A stretch of 13,734 nucleotides of DNA from JAXDLH01 sp034666705 (GTDB lineage Bacteria > Chloroflexota > UBA6077 > SHYK01), in assembly GCA_034666705.1 (NCBI GenBank), contig JAXDLH010000181.1, positions 1-13,734 of the forward strand. Reading direction: 5' to 3'. Positions within the stretch are counted from its first letter, which is position 1, and each line of letters starts with the position of its first letter. The position numbers and the translations under genes are program-made. Positions 1-6,076 of this stretch are shown piece by piece. The notes beneath the pieces are model-generated. The model saw nothing but the letters and a program-made list of their open reading frames with translations, ran no database searches and had not been told where the DNA came from.

Positions 1-177
1 CTCGTCGGGCACATCGGCTCATGTCGTGACCCCGGCGGCTCAGCTCGGTTCCACGGCGACCCGTTTGCGCCCCCACACGATAGCCCGCCCACGTCTGGTG
101 TTACATCATCGATTCAACCGGACATTCAACCCACATCCCGGTCAATTCATCCAAATACGCCTCATCGTGCAGAAGGC
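1..177. other. No recognisable gene in left edge
   Basis: The reading frames that stay open here have no ribosome binding site and give low-complexity, Pro/Arg-rich translations that look like chance open frames in GC-rich DNA. It may be the downstream flank of the minus-strand unit that ends at the terminator at 178-213, or the edge of a gene lying outside the window. I see no promoter or RNA gene in it. Confidence 0.4.
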
Positions 178-213
178 AAAAAGGAGGCCCTCTCCTGGGG
201 GGAGGAGAGGGCC
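178..213 (-). terminator. Intrinsic terminator made from a REP-like palindrome
   Basis: A perfect 11-bp inverted repeat lies at 186-196 and 203-213 (GGCCCTCTCCT and AGGAGAGGGCC) with a 6-nt G loop on the plus strand. Read on the minus strand, the stem is followed by TCC and then five T (178-182), the form of an intrinsic terminator. It lies 86 bp past the stop of the YezD-like gene at 299-496. The stem and its G-rich flank (214-236) also resemble the CCCTCTCC...GGAGAGGGCCGGGG repeats scattered through many high-GC genomes. A near-identical core occurs inside the DUF429 gene at 4739-4761. Confidence 0.6.
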
Positions 214-236
214 GGGGAGGGGGAGGAGGAGAGGGA
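186..236. repeat. REP-like element, copy 1
   Basis: The palindrome core at 187-209 (9-bp arm, 5-nt spacer, 9-bp arm) matches 4739-4761 in both arms exactly and in 3 of 5 spacer positions. A purine-rich tail (GGGGAGGGGGAGGAGGAGAG) follows. A dispersed extragenic palindrome is the simplest reading; the family is not named here because no genome-wide copies can be counted from this window. Confidence 0.5.
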
Positions 237-298
237 GATGGAGCACTCCGCCCCACGTGCCTCCCTCAAGCACACGTAGGGCCAGCTCACCTGACGGG

Positions 299-496
299 TC
301 AGGGTGATGACGCGGCGTCAGGCACTGCGGGGTCACGGCGGGCATCGAGCTGCGGGCGCCATTCGTGCTCAATGGCGAAGATCACGACCTTGCCGTCCTT
401 GATCACGCCGCGAAAGCTCCCGTACCTACAGCGTCGGATCTCGTCCTGGTAGCGGACGAGCACCTCGGCGAGATCCGCGCTGAGCTCGACATCCAC
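299..496 (-). CDS. Small YezD/DUF2292-like protein
   Basis: A 65-aa protein. The GTG start at 494-496 is preceded by GGAGG 8 nt upstream, which decides the start. Residues 11-48 carry a pattern reminiscent of the YezD/DUF2292 family (helix, then R-Y-G-S-hydrophobic, then a beta strand, K-D-G-K-V-V, then a second strand ending near E-W-R-P). The tail after residue 50 is charged and probably disordered. It is the last gene of a minus-strand series after the cysteine hydrolase (139-bp gap) and is followed by an intrinsic terminator. DUF2292 proteins are small and of unknown biochemical role; some lie near sulfur-assimilation genes. The family call rests on the motif alone. Confidence 0.6.
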   Translation of the reverse strand: MDVELSADLAEVLVRYQDEIRRCRYGSFRGVIKDGKVVIFAIEHEWRPQLDARRDPAVPDAASSP

Positions 497-635
497 GAGT
501 CATTCCTCCAGGAGATGACAGTGGAAGCATACCGAGCCACCTGTGCGCGCCGCACGGGCAGAACAGCTAAAGAAATCCACCGATCATTGGGCAGTTATTG
601 CAGGATGACCCGCGAATGACTCGGAGCGGAAATCG

Positions 636-1346
636 CTAACGCCCAGGGTACACCCCGGATTCTCCGACACTGTCGAAGTAGGCGATGGCATCCTGCAAGG
701 GGATCACGTCCGCGTACTTCTGATGCATGTCGAACAGGTTGATCGCGTGCGAGGCCTGGGTCCGATCGAAGGTGCACTCCTCGACGACTGACATACGGAA
801 ACGGTAGGTGCAGCCGTCGACGACTGTGGCGCGGACGCAGCCGCTGGTGCTCTCGCCGCACGCGATGATCGTATCCACATTGTTGAACTGCAGATGGGCG
901 ATGAGCGGGGTGCCGAAGAATGCGCTCGGCGACGCCTTCTGGACCACCAACTCGCCGGGCTGCGGCGCAATGTCATCCGAGATCTTGTGCTGAATCGCCT
1001 GCTGGGCCGGGGTGAGGCGGCTGGGCCCACCGCCTCCACCACTCCATGGGCTCGGGAAGTTGTCCATGTCGGTCGAGAAGGCCACGGGGATGTGATTCGC
1101 GCGCGCCGCGGCGAGCAGCTCCTTGGTCCGGCGAATCGCCTCCCAGCCCTCCTCACCACAGCTAGACGGCCACGTCTTGACGGCCTCGAGCAGCGGCTGC
1201 GGCTCGGTGCCGAGCACCCCATAGTAGTCGTCGATGATCAGGAGAGCCGGCCGCTTGCCGAAACCGCGGCGTGGGCGCCCGACTCTGCCCGAGGCAACGA
1301 GGGCCAGCTTGTCGCGCTCAGTGAGAAACTCATCCCAGACTGCCAT
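636..1346 (-). CDS. Isochorismatase-family cysteine hydrolase
   Basis: A 236-aa protein of the isochorismatase/nicotinamidase/N-carbamoylsarcosine amidase superfamily: cytosolic amidases that attack a C-N bond through a thioester on cysteine. The Asp-Lys-Cys triad is visible: D39 in ALLIIDD, K137 in VVQK, and C170 in the strand-turn motif GESTSGCVRATVVDG. The N-terminal 25 or so residues before the core, and the loop of glycines at 103-107, are compatible with the carbamoylsarcosine-amidase-like branch, but the substrate cannot be read from sequence. The start at ATG 1344-1346 follows GGGAGGA; the same frame stays open upstream into the tlpA-like gene, but that extension is antisense-like noise. 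It lies 74 bp after the thioredoxin-fold gene. Confidence 0.88.
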   Translation of the reverse strand: MAVWDEFLTERDKLALVASGRVGRPRRGFGKRPALLIIDDYYGVLGTEPQPLLEAVKTWPSSCGEEGWEAIRRTKELLAAARANHIPVAFSTDMDNFPSPWSGGGGGPSRLTPAQQAIQHKISDDIAPQPGELVVQKASPSAFFGTPLIAHLQFNNVDTIIACGESTSGCVRATVVDGCTYRFRMSVVEECTFDRTQASHAINLFDMHQKYADVIPLQDAIAYFDSVGESGVYPGR

Positions 1347-1420
1347 GCGTCCTCCCGTGAGACTGCGGTGCACGCCTATGGCGCGTGCTCGGTCGATCAT
1401 AAACCTGCGGTGGGGGCGTT

Positions 1421-1945
1421 TCAGCCTGCCCGAGCCTCGTCGATGAAGCCCATTAGCTTGGTCCGATCGAGCGGGCCCTCCCACCGACGCACGATGGTGC
1501 CGCCCGGCGAGATGAACACCGTCGTCGGCAGTCCGACGAGCGCGTACGTGCGAGAGGTCGTTCCGTCCGCGTCGATGCCCGTTGGATACGTGATGTGGAA
1601 TTGCTGCAAGAACGAGCGCAGCGAGCCCGCGTCGTCCAGCACACCCACACCGACGATGGCGACGTTCTCCGACTGCAGGGTGCGGGAGATCTCCTCGAGC
1701 GCCGGCATCTCCTCGCGGCACGGCACGCACCATGAGGCCCAGAAGTTCACGACGACCGCCTTGCCACGAAGGCTGCCGAGGGAGAGCTCCTCACCATTGA
1801 ACTCGCGGACCGTGAATGCGGGGGCCAGTCCAGACGCGGCCCCCGGCGGCGTGTTCGGCGGCCGGGGCAGCGTCCGGCCCACGAGGATGGCGGCGGCGAC
1901 CAAAGGAATGAGCGCCAAAAGAGCCAGGCGCGGAAGACGACGCAT
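1421..1945 (-). CDS. TlpA/ResA-like membrane-anchored thioredoxin
   Basis: A 174-aa thiol-disulfide oxidoreductase. Residues 7-23 form a signal anchor or uncleaved signal peptide, a Pro-rich linker follows to about residue 37, and the AhpC/TSA-Redoxin-type thioredoxin fold fills 40-172. The active site is WCVPC (C73, C76), and the cis-proline loop is GLP140-TTVF. Such proteins reduce disulfides outside the membrane, for example in cytochrome c maturation, though no ccs/ccm genes are visible. The start is the ATG at 1943-1945 just before the hydrophobic stretch; there is no good Shine-Dalgarno sequence, and an in-frame GTG seven codons upstream is an alternative. It heads the minus-strand series with the cysteine hydrolase and YezD-like genes and is divergent from the HAD gene. 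Confidence 0.88.
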   Translation of the reverse strand: MRRLPRLALLALIPLVAAAILVGRTLPRPPNTPPGAASGLAPAFTVREFNGEELSLGSLRGKAVVVNFWASWCVPCREEMPALEEISRTLQSENVAIVGVGVLDDAGSLRSFLQQFHITYPTGIDADGTTSRTYALVGLPTTVFISPGGTIVRRWEGPLDRTKLMGFIDEARAG

Positions 1946-2000
1946 GGATAGATGGTAATCAATCACGCATCGGCGGCGAAGGCGCGGCCGCCACGCCCGT

Positions 2001-2010
2001 GGGTCATAAT
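2001..2010 (+). promoter_or_regulatory. Putative -10 region for the HAD-murJ unit
   Basis: The sequence GGGTCATAAT ends in CATAAT (5/6 match to TATAAT), 33 bp before the chosen ATG of the HAD gene. The identical 10-mer lies 30 bp before the GNAT gene at 9972-9981, and in both places a CGGGCG follows shortly after. No good -35 hexamer is seen. The recurrence at matching distances is the main evidence. Confidence 0.4.
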
Positions 2011-2043
2011 CACGCGGGCGTGACTCCGCCCGGGGATCTCCAC

Positions 2044-2790
2044 ATGATCGACGAAATCCGCGCGGTATTCTTCGACGTCGGCGGCACCCTCGCCTATCCC
2101 CACCCGTCATTCCATGGATTGATGGCCGAGGTGTGTCAGGCCCATGGCCTCATGGTCACGCCCGAGGACGCGGCACACGCGGAGGTCGGGGTATGGGAAA
2201 AGATTGCGCGGCGCGAGGACGCCGGGCGCGGCTACAGCGCCTCATTCGAACGGTCGCGCGAGTTCTGGCTGTGGGTGTACCGCACGTTCCTGGAGGACCT
2301 CGGTTTTCCAGAAGCCGCGCAGAGTCCCCTACCAGAGCGGCTGTGGCAGACCTTTACCCGGCTCGAGAGCTACCGCCTCTTCGAGGACAGCCTTCCGACA
2401 CTCCAGGCCGTGAGCGGGCGCGGGTTGATTCTCGGCGTGATCTCCAACTGGGAGGAGTGGCTGGAGCGGCTGATCGCGGGGCTCGGCATCGCCGAGTTCT
2501 TTGACGTGGTAGTGATCTCGGGCGTTCATGGCATCGAGAAGCCGGATCCGGCGATCTTTCAGCTCGCGCTCGAGAAGGCTGGCGTGCGGCCTGAGGAAGC
2601 GATCCACATCGGCGACAGTCCGCGCGACGACGTGGAGGGCGCGCTCGCCGTCGGGATGCGTGCGGTGCTGCTCGATCGGAAGCAAGCGGGGCTGATGCCC
2701 ACCTGGGGGCAGAAGAACGCGATGGGCGCGGCGACGACTGTCCGGAGCCTGCTGGAATTACCCGCGCTGCTGGGGATCGAGGCGCGGTGA
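2044..2790 (+). CDS. HAD-superfamily hydrolase
   Basis: A 248-aa HAD hydrolase with a helical cap between motifs I and II (about 18-115). Motif I is FFDVGGT with nucleophile D11; the usual second aspartate of DxD is G13. Motif II is S134 in VISNW, the motif III lysine is K166 in GIEKPDP, and motif IV is IGDSPRDD (D191, D195/D196). The missing general acid/base residue is common in a branch of these proteins and makes the phosphatase assignment less safe; the substrate is unknown. The start ATG 2044 is preferred over an in-frame GTG at 1999 because the core begins at once and the -10-like motif lies between them. Its stop overlaps the murJ start as GTGA, so the two are probably translationally coupled. 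Confidence 0.85.
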   Translation: MIDEIRAVFFDVGGTLAYPHPSFHGLMAEVCQAHGLMVTPEDAAHAEVGVWEKIARREDAGRGYSASFERSREFWLWVYRTFLEDLGFPEAAQSPLPERLWQTFTRLESYRLFEDSLPTLQAVSGRGLILGVISNWEEWLERLIAGLGIAEFFDVVVISGVHGIEKPDPAIFQLALEKAGVRPEEAIHIGDSPRDDVEGALAVGMRAVLLDRKQAGLMPTWGQKNAMGAATTVRSLLELPALLGIEAR

Positions 2791-4421
2791 CTCCGCCTTC
2801 GACGCCGGGGCTCGAGCCACCGCTGGAGACACCTGAGGTACCGCTCGAGGCAGCTACCCAGCCGGCGGGTCGGCGGATCGCGTCGGCAGCGTTGCTGATC
2901 GGCACCGGCAACGTGACGAGCCGCGTGCTCGGGCTGGTGCGCGAGCAGGTCATCGCAGCGCTCTTCGGTGCGACAGGCGGGACGAGCGCATTTCGCACCG
3001 CAACGCGCGTCTCCACGGCGGTCTACGACCTGCTGCTCTCCGGCGCGACGACGGCCGCGCTCGTGCCCGTATTCAGCGACTACGCGGCGAGCGGTGAGAC
3101 CGCGCAGCTCAGCCGCATCGTCAGTACGTTCATCAACTTCACGCTGCTCGGTCTTGGCGCGGTGGTGGCCGCGCTCGTGATCGGCGCGCCGCTCCTCGTG
3201 ACCCTGCTCGGCGCCGACCCCGCATACTTTGACCTGGCAGTCGAGCTGACGCGGCTTGCCCTCCCCTCGATCCTGCTGCTCGGAATCTCAGGGATCCTGA
3301 CAGCCACGCTCTACGCCCGGCAGCGGTTCACCGTGCCAGCATTCACGGCCGCCATTTACAACGTCGGGATCATCTTCGCCGCCCTCACCCTGACGCGCGC
3401 GCTCGGCATCCAGGGATTAGTGTTGGGGCTGGCGCTTGGCGCCCTGCTCCAGATCATCGCCCAGCTCCCAGCTCTTCGTGGGCTGCGTTACCAGCCGGTC
3501 CTGGACTTCGGGCATCCTGGCGTGCGGCTGGTCGCGCGGCTGTACACGCCAGTCTTTCTGGGGATGCTGGCAAGCTACGCGGTCGTGGTGATCGATACCT
3601 CACTGGCATGGCGGACGGGCACCGACAGCGTGGCGGTGATGGCGTTCGCGACCACGCTGATCCAGTTCCCGCTCGGGCTGGTGGGCGCCGCGGCGAGCCT
3701 GGCGATCCTGCCGACGCTGTCGCGCCTCGCCACGGCGGAGCTGGACGGGTCAGTCGAGATCGGCTCGTTCGAGATCACCCTGCTGCGCGGACTGAAGACG
3801 GTCGTGTTGCTCATCGTGCCGCTCGGTGCCCTGCTCGTAGTGCTGCGTGAGCCGTTGGTGGCGGCGTTGTTCCAGCGGTTGGCATTCGACGCGGTCGCGA
3901 CCCAGCGGACCGCGTTGGCGGTGCTCGCCTATTCACCGCAACTCCCGTTCGTGGTCGTCGACCAGTTGCTAATCGTGGCGTACTACGCGCGGAAGCAGAC
4001 CGTGACACCGGTGGTCGTCGGCGTGGTCGGCGTGGGGGTGTACCTCGCCGCGGCGCTCTCGCTCGTCGCGCCACTCGGCATGCCGGGCCTGGCGCTGGCC
4101 AACGCGGCGCAGAACAGCGCCCACGCCGTGATCCTGTACGTGTTGCTCGCCCGCGGGTTCCCGCGGCTGCGCGAGGCGGCGGTCGCCTGGTTCGTGGCAC
4201 GGATCGGGCTGGGCGGCGCTGCGGCAGCGCTGGCGGCGTGGCTCATACTCGGCGGCTTCGGCGACGCGATGGCGCCCGCCGCGGGGCTGCTCGTGCGGCT
4301 GGTTGCGGTGGCGGTCGCGGCGGCAATCGGGCTCGGCGTCTACGCCTTAGTGCTCGCGGTGCTGCGCGTCACGGAGCTGCGTGAGGTCGTCGGCATCGCC
4401 GGGCGCCTTCTCCGACGATGA
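2787..4421 (+). CDS. murJ: MurJ/MviN lipid II flippase family
   Basis: A 544-aa polytopic membrane protein of the MOP (MVF) superfamily, with about 14 hydrophobic helices after a Pro/Glu-rich cytoplasmic N-tail (1-28). The family flips lipid II to the outer face of the membrane for peptidoglycan synthesis. The signature SRVLGLVRE (45-53) matches the first helix of Escherichia coli MurJ, so R46 and R52 align with its R18 and R24. Two other functionally important E. coli positions differ: D39 aligns with S67 and R52 with Y80. GTG at 2787 overlaps the HAD stop and follows GAGG. Its own stop overlaps an ATG at 4418, but the downstream gene more likely starts at 4484. The MurJ name is secure at family level; flippase activity is inferred. 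Confidence 0.85.
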   Translation: MTPPSTPGLEPPLETPEVPLEAATQPAGRRIASAALLIGTGNVTSRVLGLVREQVIAALFGATGGTSAFRTATRVSTAVYDLLLSGATTAALVPVFSDYAASGETAQLSRIVSTFINFTLLGLGAVVAALVIGAPLLVTLLGADPAYFDLAVELTRLALPSILLLGISGILTATLYARQRFTVPAFTAAIYNVGIIFAALTLTRALGIQGLVLGLALGALLQIIAQLPALRGLRYQPVLDFGHPGVRLVARLYTPVFLGMLASYAVVVIDTSLAWRTGTDSVAVMAFATTLIQFPLGLVGAAASLAILPTLSRLATAELDGSVEIGSFEITLLRGLKTVVLLIVPLGALLVVLREPLVAALFQRLAFDAVATQRTALAVLAYSPQLPFVVVDQLLIVAYYARKQTVTPVVVGVVGVGVYLAAALSLVAPLGMPGLALANAAQNSAHAVILYVLLARGFPRLREAAVAWFVARIGLGGAAAALAAWLILGGFGDAMAPAAGLLVRLVAVAVAAAIGLGVYALVLAVLRVTELREVVGIAGRLLRR

Positions 4422-4454
4422 TCGCGGGCACTCCTTCATCCCTCCGCCGCGCCG

Positions 4455-4482
4455 AGCACCCTGAGCCTTTCGAGGGGTCCCC
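4455..4482. repeat. Possible dispersed repeat at the murJ/DUF429 junction
   Basis: The stretch CCCTGAGCCTTTCGAGGGG (4460-4478) reads on the other strand as CCCCTCGAAAGGCTCAGGG. This is close to the widespread short repeat of the form CCCTTCGACAGGCTCAGGG seen between genes in many high-GC bacteria (recalled, not searched). It fills most of the space between the murJ stop and the likely DUF429 start, and its last bases supply the GAGGGG that could act as ribosome binding site for that gene. Confidence 0.4.
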
Positions 4483-4483
4483 G

Positions 4484-5434
4484 ATGGGCGATCAGCGCGG
4501 CAGGCGTACGCACGTCGTGGGCATCGACTTCAGCGGGGCGACGCTGGCCGGACTGAAAATCTGGCTCGCCGAGGGACACATTACGGCCGATGGATGCGTA
4601 CACATCACCTCGTGCCACCGCATCGCGGAGCTCATCGGGATGCCCCTACCCGTGGATCCAGCATGGTCTTCCCCCGATGGTCAGCCACCAATGCACTCCC
4701 CCTCGCCGGCCCCCGCGCTCCTGGCCCGGCGGATGAGAGCCCTCTCCGGGCGGGAGGAGAGCCTCGCCGCACTCCGCCAGTACCTCGTCAGGCATAATCA
4801 GGCGGTCGTCGGGATGGACTTTCCATTTGGGCTCGCGGCACCACTCGTGCCAGAGCCGACCTGGGTGGAATTCGCCGCCGGCTTCGGGGGCCGGTATCCG
4901 AGCCATGAGTCGTTTCGCGCCGAGTGCAGTCTGGCGAGTGGCGGCCGAGACCTGCGCCGCGCGACCGACGTGGCGACGCGCACGCCATTGGCGCCGACGA
5001 ACCTGCGGATCTCGCGCCAGACCTACTATGGCATCCGCGACGTACTGGCGCCGCTAGCGGCTGAGGGCAAGGCATCGATTCTGCCGATGCAGGCGCCGGA
5101 GCCAGGGTGCGTGTGGATTGTGGAAGCGTGCCCGGCATCGGCACTCAAGGCGATCGGCTGCTATCCACCGTACAAAGGTCGGCGCCCCGAGCATCGCGCT
5201 GCGCGGGCACGCATCCTGGCGGCGCTGCAGCCGCGGGGCCTGGTGCTGGACGACGCGACGCTCGTCGAGGTCGCGCTGGCTGACGCCGAGGGCGATGCGC
5301 TCGACGCGATGATTGCGGCACTGATCGCCGCACGCCTCGCGCGATGCCTGCCCGCCCCGGTGGGCTGGCCCGAGTCAATCGAGGGCGTCGTGTACTGCGA
5401 GCTTCCAGAACGCCCCCAGCCCATTTCCGCCTGA
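4484..5434 (+). CDS. DUF429 family protein (predicted RNase H-like fold)
   Basis: A 316-aa protein of the DUF429 family, predicted to be RNase H-like nucleases; the activity is unproven. Acidic residues in typical places are D15 (VVGIDFSG), D112 (VVGMDFPFG), E214 (IVEACPAS) and D271/D274 (EGDALDA near the C-terminus). Residues about 58-96 are a Pro/Ser/Ala-rich stretch that looks like an insertion, and part of its DNA (4739-4761) is a REP-like core shared with 187-209. ATG 4484 is chosen with GAGGGG upstream. The ATG at 4418 overlapping the murJ stop would add 22 residues encoded mostly by repeat-like DNA and lacks a ribosome binding site. It closes the HAD-murJ unit and converges on the arsR-like gene. 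Confidence 0.75.
   Translation: MGDQRGRRTHVVGIDFSGATLAGLKIWLAEGHITADGCVHITSCHRIAELIGMPLPVDPAWSSPDGQPPMHSPSPAPALLARRMRALSGREESLAALRQYLVRHNQAVVGMDFPFGLAAPLVPEPTWVEFAAGFGGRYPSHESFRAECSLASGGRDLRRATDVATRTPLAPTNLRISRQTYYGIRDVLAPLAAEGKASILPMQAPEPGCVWIVEACPASALKAIGCYPPYKGRRPEHRAARARILAALQPRGLVLDDATLVEVALADAEGDALDAMIAALIAARLARCLPAPVGWPESIEGVVYCELPERPQPISA
4739..4761. repeat. REP-like core inside the DUF429 reading frame, copy 2
   Basis: GCCCTCTCC (4739-4747), a 5-nt spacer, and GGAGGAGAG (4753-4761) repeat the arms and spacing of 187-209; only two spacer bases differ. An inverted repeat CTCTCC/GGAGAG (4742-4747, 4756-4761) keeps a shorter stem. It encodes about residues 86-93 of the DUF429 protein, within a low-complexity stretch. 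Confidence 0.5.
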
Positions 5435-5470
5435 GCTCTCATGCCCGTGGGGTGCTATGGACAGGCGAAT

Positions 5471-5522
5471 CTCGGTGTTCAGAGCGGAGGAGCCGCGGCC
5501 CTTCCGCGGTGTCCGTACCGAG
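5471..5522. terminator. Possible hairpin between convergent genes
   Basis: Nested inverted repeats lie between the DUF429 stop and the arsR-like stop: outer CTCGGT (5471-5476) with ACCGAG (5517-5522), and inner CCGCGG (5493-5498) with CCGCGG (5504-5509) around a 5-nt loop. There is no T-run on either side, so this is a candidate for a bidirectional, non-canonical transcription end only. Confidence 0.3.
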
Positions 5523-5538
5523 GGGATAAACGGCGCGG

Positions 5539-5910
5539 CTACTCGCCGCGCGGCTCACGCGAACCGGCCTCCCGCAGATGGGTCAGGCTCAGGCTGACCA
5601 GGAGGCGGATGTGATCGTCGTCGAGTGAGTAGTAGACGAGCTGACCCTCGCGGCGGGGCTTCACGATGCGCAGTGCACGCAGCAGGCGCAAGTGTTGCGA
5701 GACGAGCGGCGGGCTGACGCCCATCAGCGCCGCGATGCCGGAGGTCGTCATGTCATCATGCACGAGCGCGTTCACGATCTTCGTACGGGTCGGGTCGGCG
5801 AGCGCGCGGAACAGCTCGGCCATTTGCGCAGCCAGCTCGTCAGGGAGCAGCACCTCATCGCTCGCGGGCATCGCGGGGGTTCCGGGCGCGTCGCCCTTCG
5901 GCGCAGTCAC
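5539..5910 (-). CDS. ArsR/SmtB-family zinc-type metal sensor repressor
   Basis: A 123-aa winged-helix dimeric repressor. After a 20-residue variable N-tail come the helix LFRALADPTRTKIVNAL, the DNA-recognition segment MGVSPPLVSQHLRLLRAL, and the wing RREGQLVYYSL. The last helix carries the alpha-5 metal site: D-D-H, ten residues, H-x-x-E, which lines up with the D-x-H...H-x-x-H site of zinc/cobalt sensors such as CzrA and SmtB (Glu in place of the last His). There is no alpha-3 cysteine pair, so arsenic or cadmium sensing is unlikely. GTG at 5908-5910 lacks a clear Shine-Dalgarno sequence; an ATG 13 codons later is an alternative. It is divergent from the CDF exporter, which it presumably represses until zinc rises. 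Confidence 0.85.
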   Translation of the reverse strand: MTAPKGDAPGTPAMPASDEVLLPDELAAQMAELFRALADPTRTKIVNALVHDDMTTSGIAALMGVSPPLVSQHLRLLRALRIVKPRREGQLVYYSLDDDHIRLLVSLSLTHLREAGSREPRGE

Positions 5911-5927
5911 GATCGCATCACTTTAGG

Positions 5928-5947
5928 GATTGCGTAATTGCGCAATC
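5928..5947. promoter_or_regulatory. Candidate operator 1 for the ArsR-type repressor
   Basis: A perfect inverted repeat GATTGCG-N6-CGCAATC sits between the divergent arsR-like and CDF genes, 18 bp upstream of the arsR start. A second, overlapping perfect palindrome, ATTGCGCAAT, occupies 5937-5946. This position and length suit an ArsR/SmtB operator controlling both genes. It overlaps a possible plus-strand -35 (TTGCGT, 5930-5935), so bound repressor would block polymerase. Confidence 0.55.
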
Positions 5948-5958
5948 GCTGCGATACT
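5930..5958 (+). promoter_or_regulatory. Putative promoter of the CDF exporter gene
   Basis: TTGCGT (5930-5935), a 17-bp spacer, and GATACT (5953-5958, 4/6 match to TATAAT). The spacing is ideal, the hexamers are weak. It would give a 5' leader of roughly 110 nt before the ATG at 6077. Confidence 0.35.
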
Positions 5959-5970
5959 GGCTGAGTAAAG

Positions 5971-5989
5971 TCGTGGTCCAGGATCACGA
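5971..5989. promoter_or_regulatory. Second palindrome in the arsR/CDF intergenic region
   Basis: TCGTGGTCC-A-GGATCACGA is a 19-bp dyad with one mismatch (8/9 paired). It lies just downstream of the putative CDF promoter. It may be a second operator. Its right arm GGATCAC (5981-5987) can alternatively pair with GTGATCC (6015-6021) across 27 nt, giving a possible leader hairpin. Confidence 0.4.
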
Positions 5990-6076
5990 CTCCATACCCG
6001 GCGCTGCTCGTGCGGTGATCCGACGTATCCGTTGCCTGGCCTCAGGTGAAATCGCCCATCGGAGGGGTAGCCCATT

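Noticed and set aside
26..307. A 93-codon frame at the left edge
   Set aside because: No ribosome binding site, and its second half simply reads through the G-rich palindromic repeat.
1347..1733. N-terminal extension of the cysteine hydrolase by 129 residues
   Set aside because: It overlaps the thioredoxin gene in another frame, is Arg/His-rich and unlike the family, and the ATG at 1346 has a good ribosome binding site.
894..1958. A 354-codon open frame on the plus strand across the hydrolase and thioredoxin genes
   Set aside because: It runs antisense to two well-supported genes and translates to low-complexity Arg/Ser/Pro-rich sequence.
1946..2110. N-terminal extension of the thioredoxin-fold protein by 55 residues
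   Set aside because: It is Arg-rich, would overlap the divergent HAD gene, and precedes a normal signal anchor.
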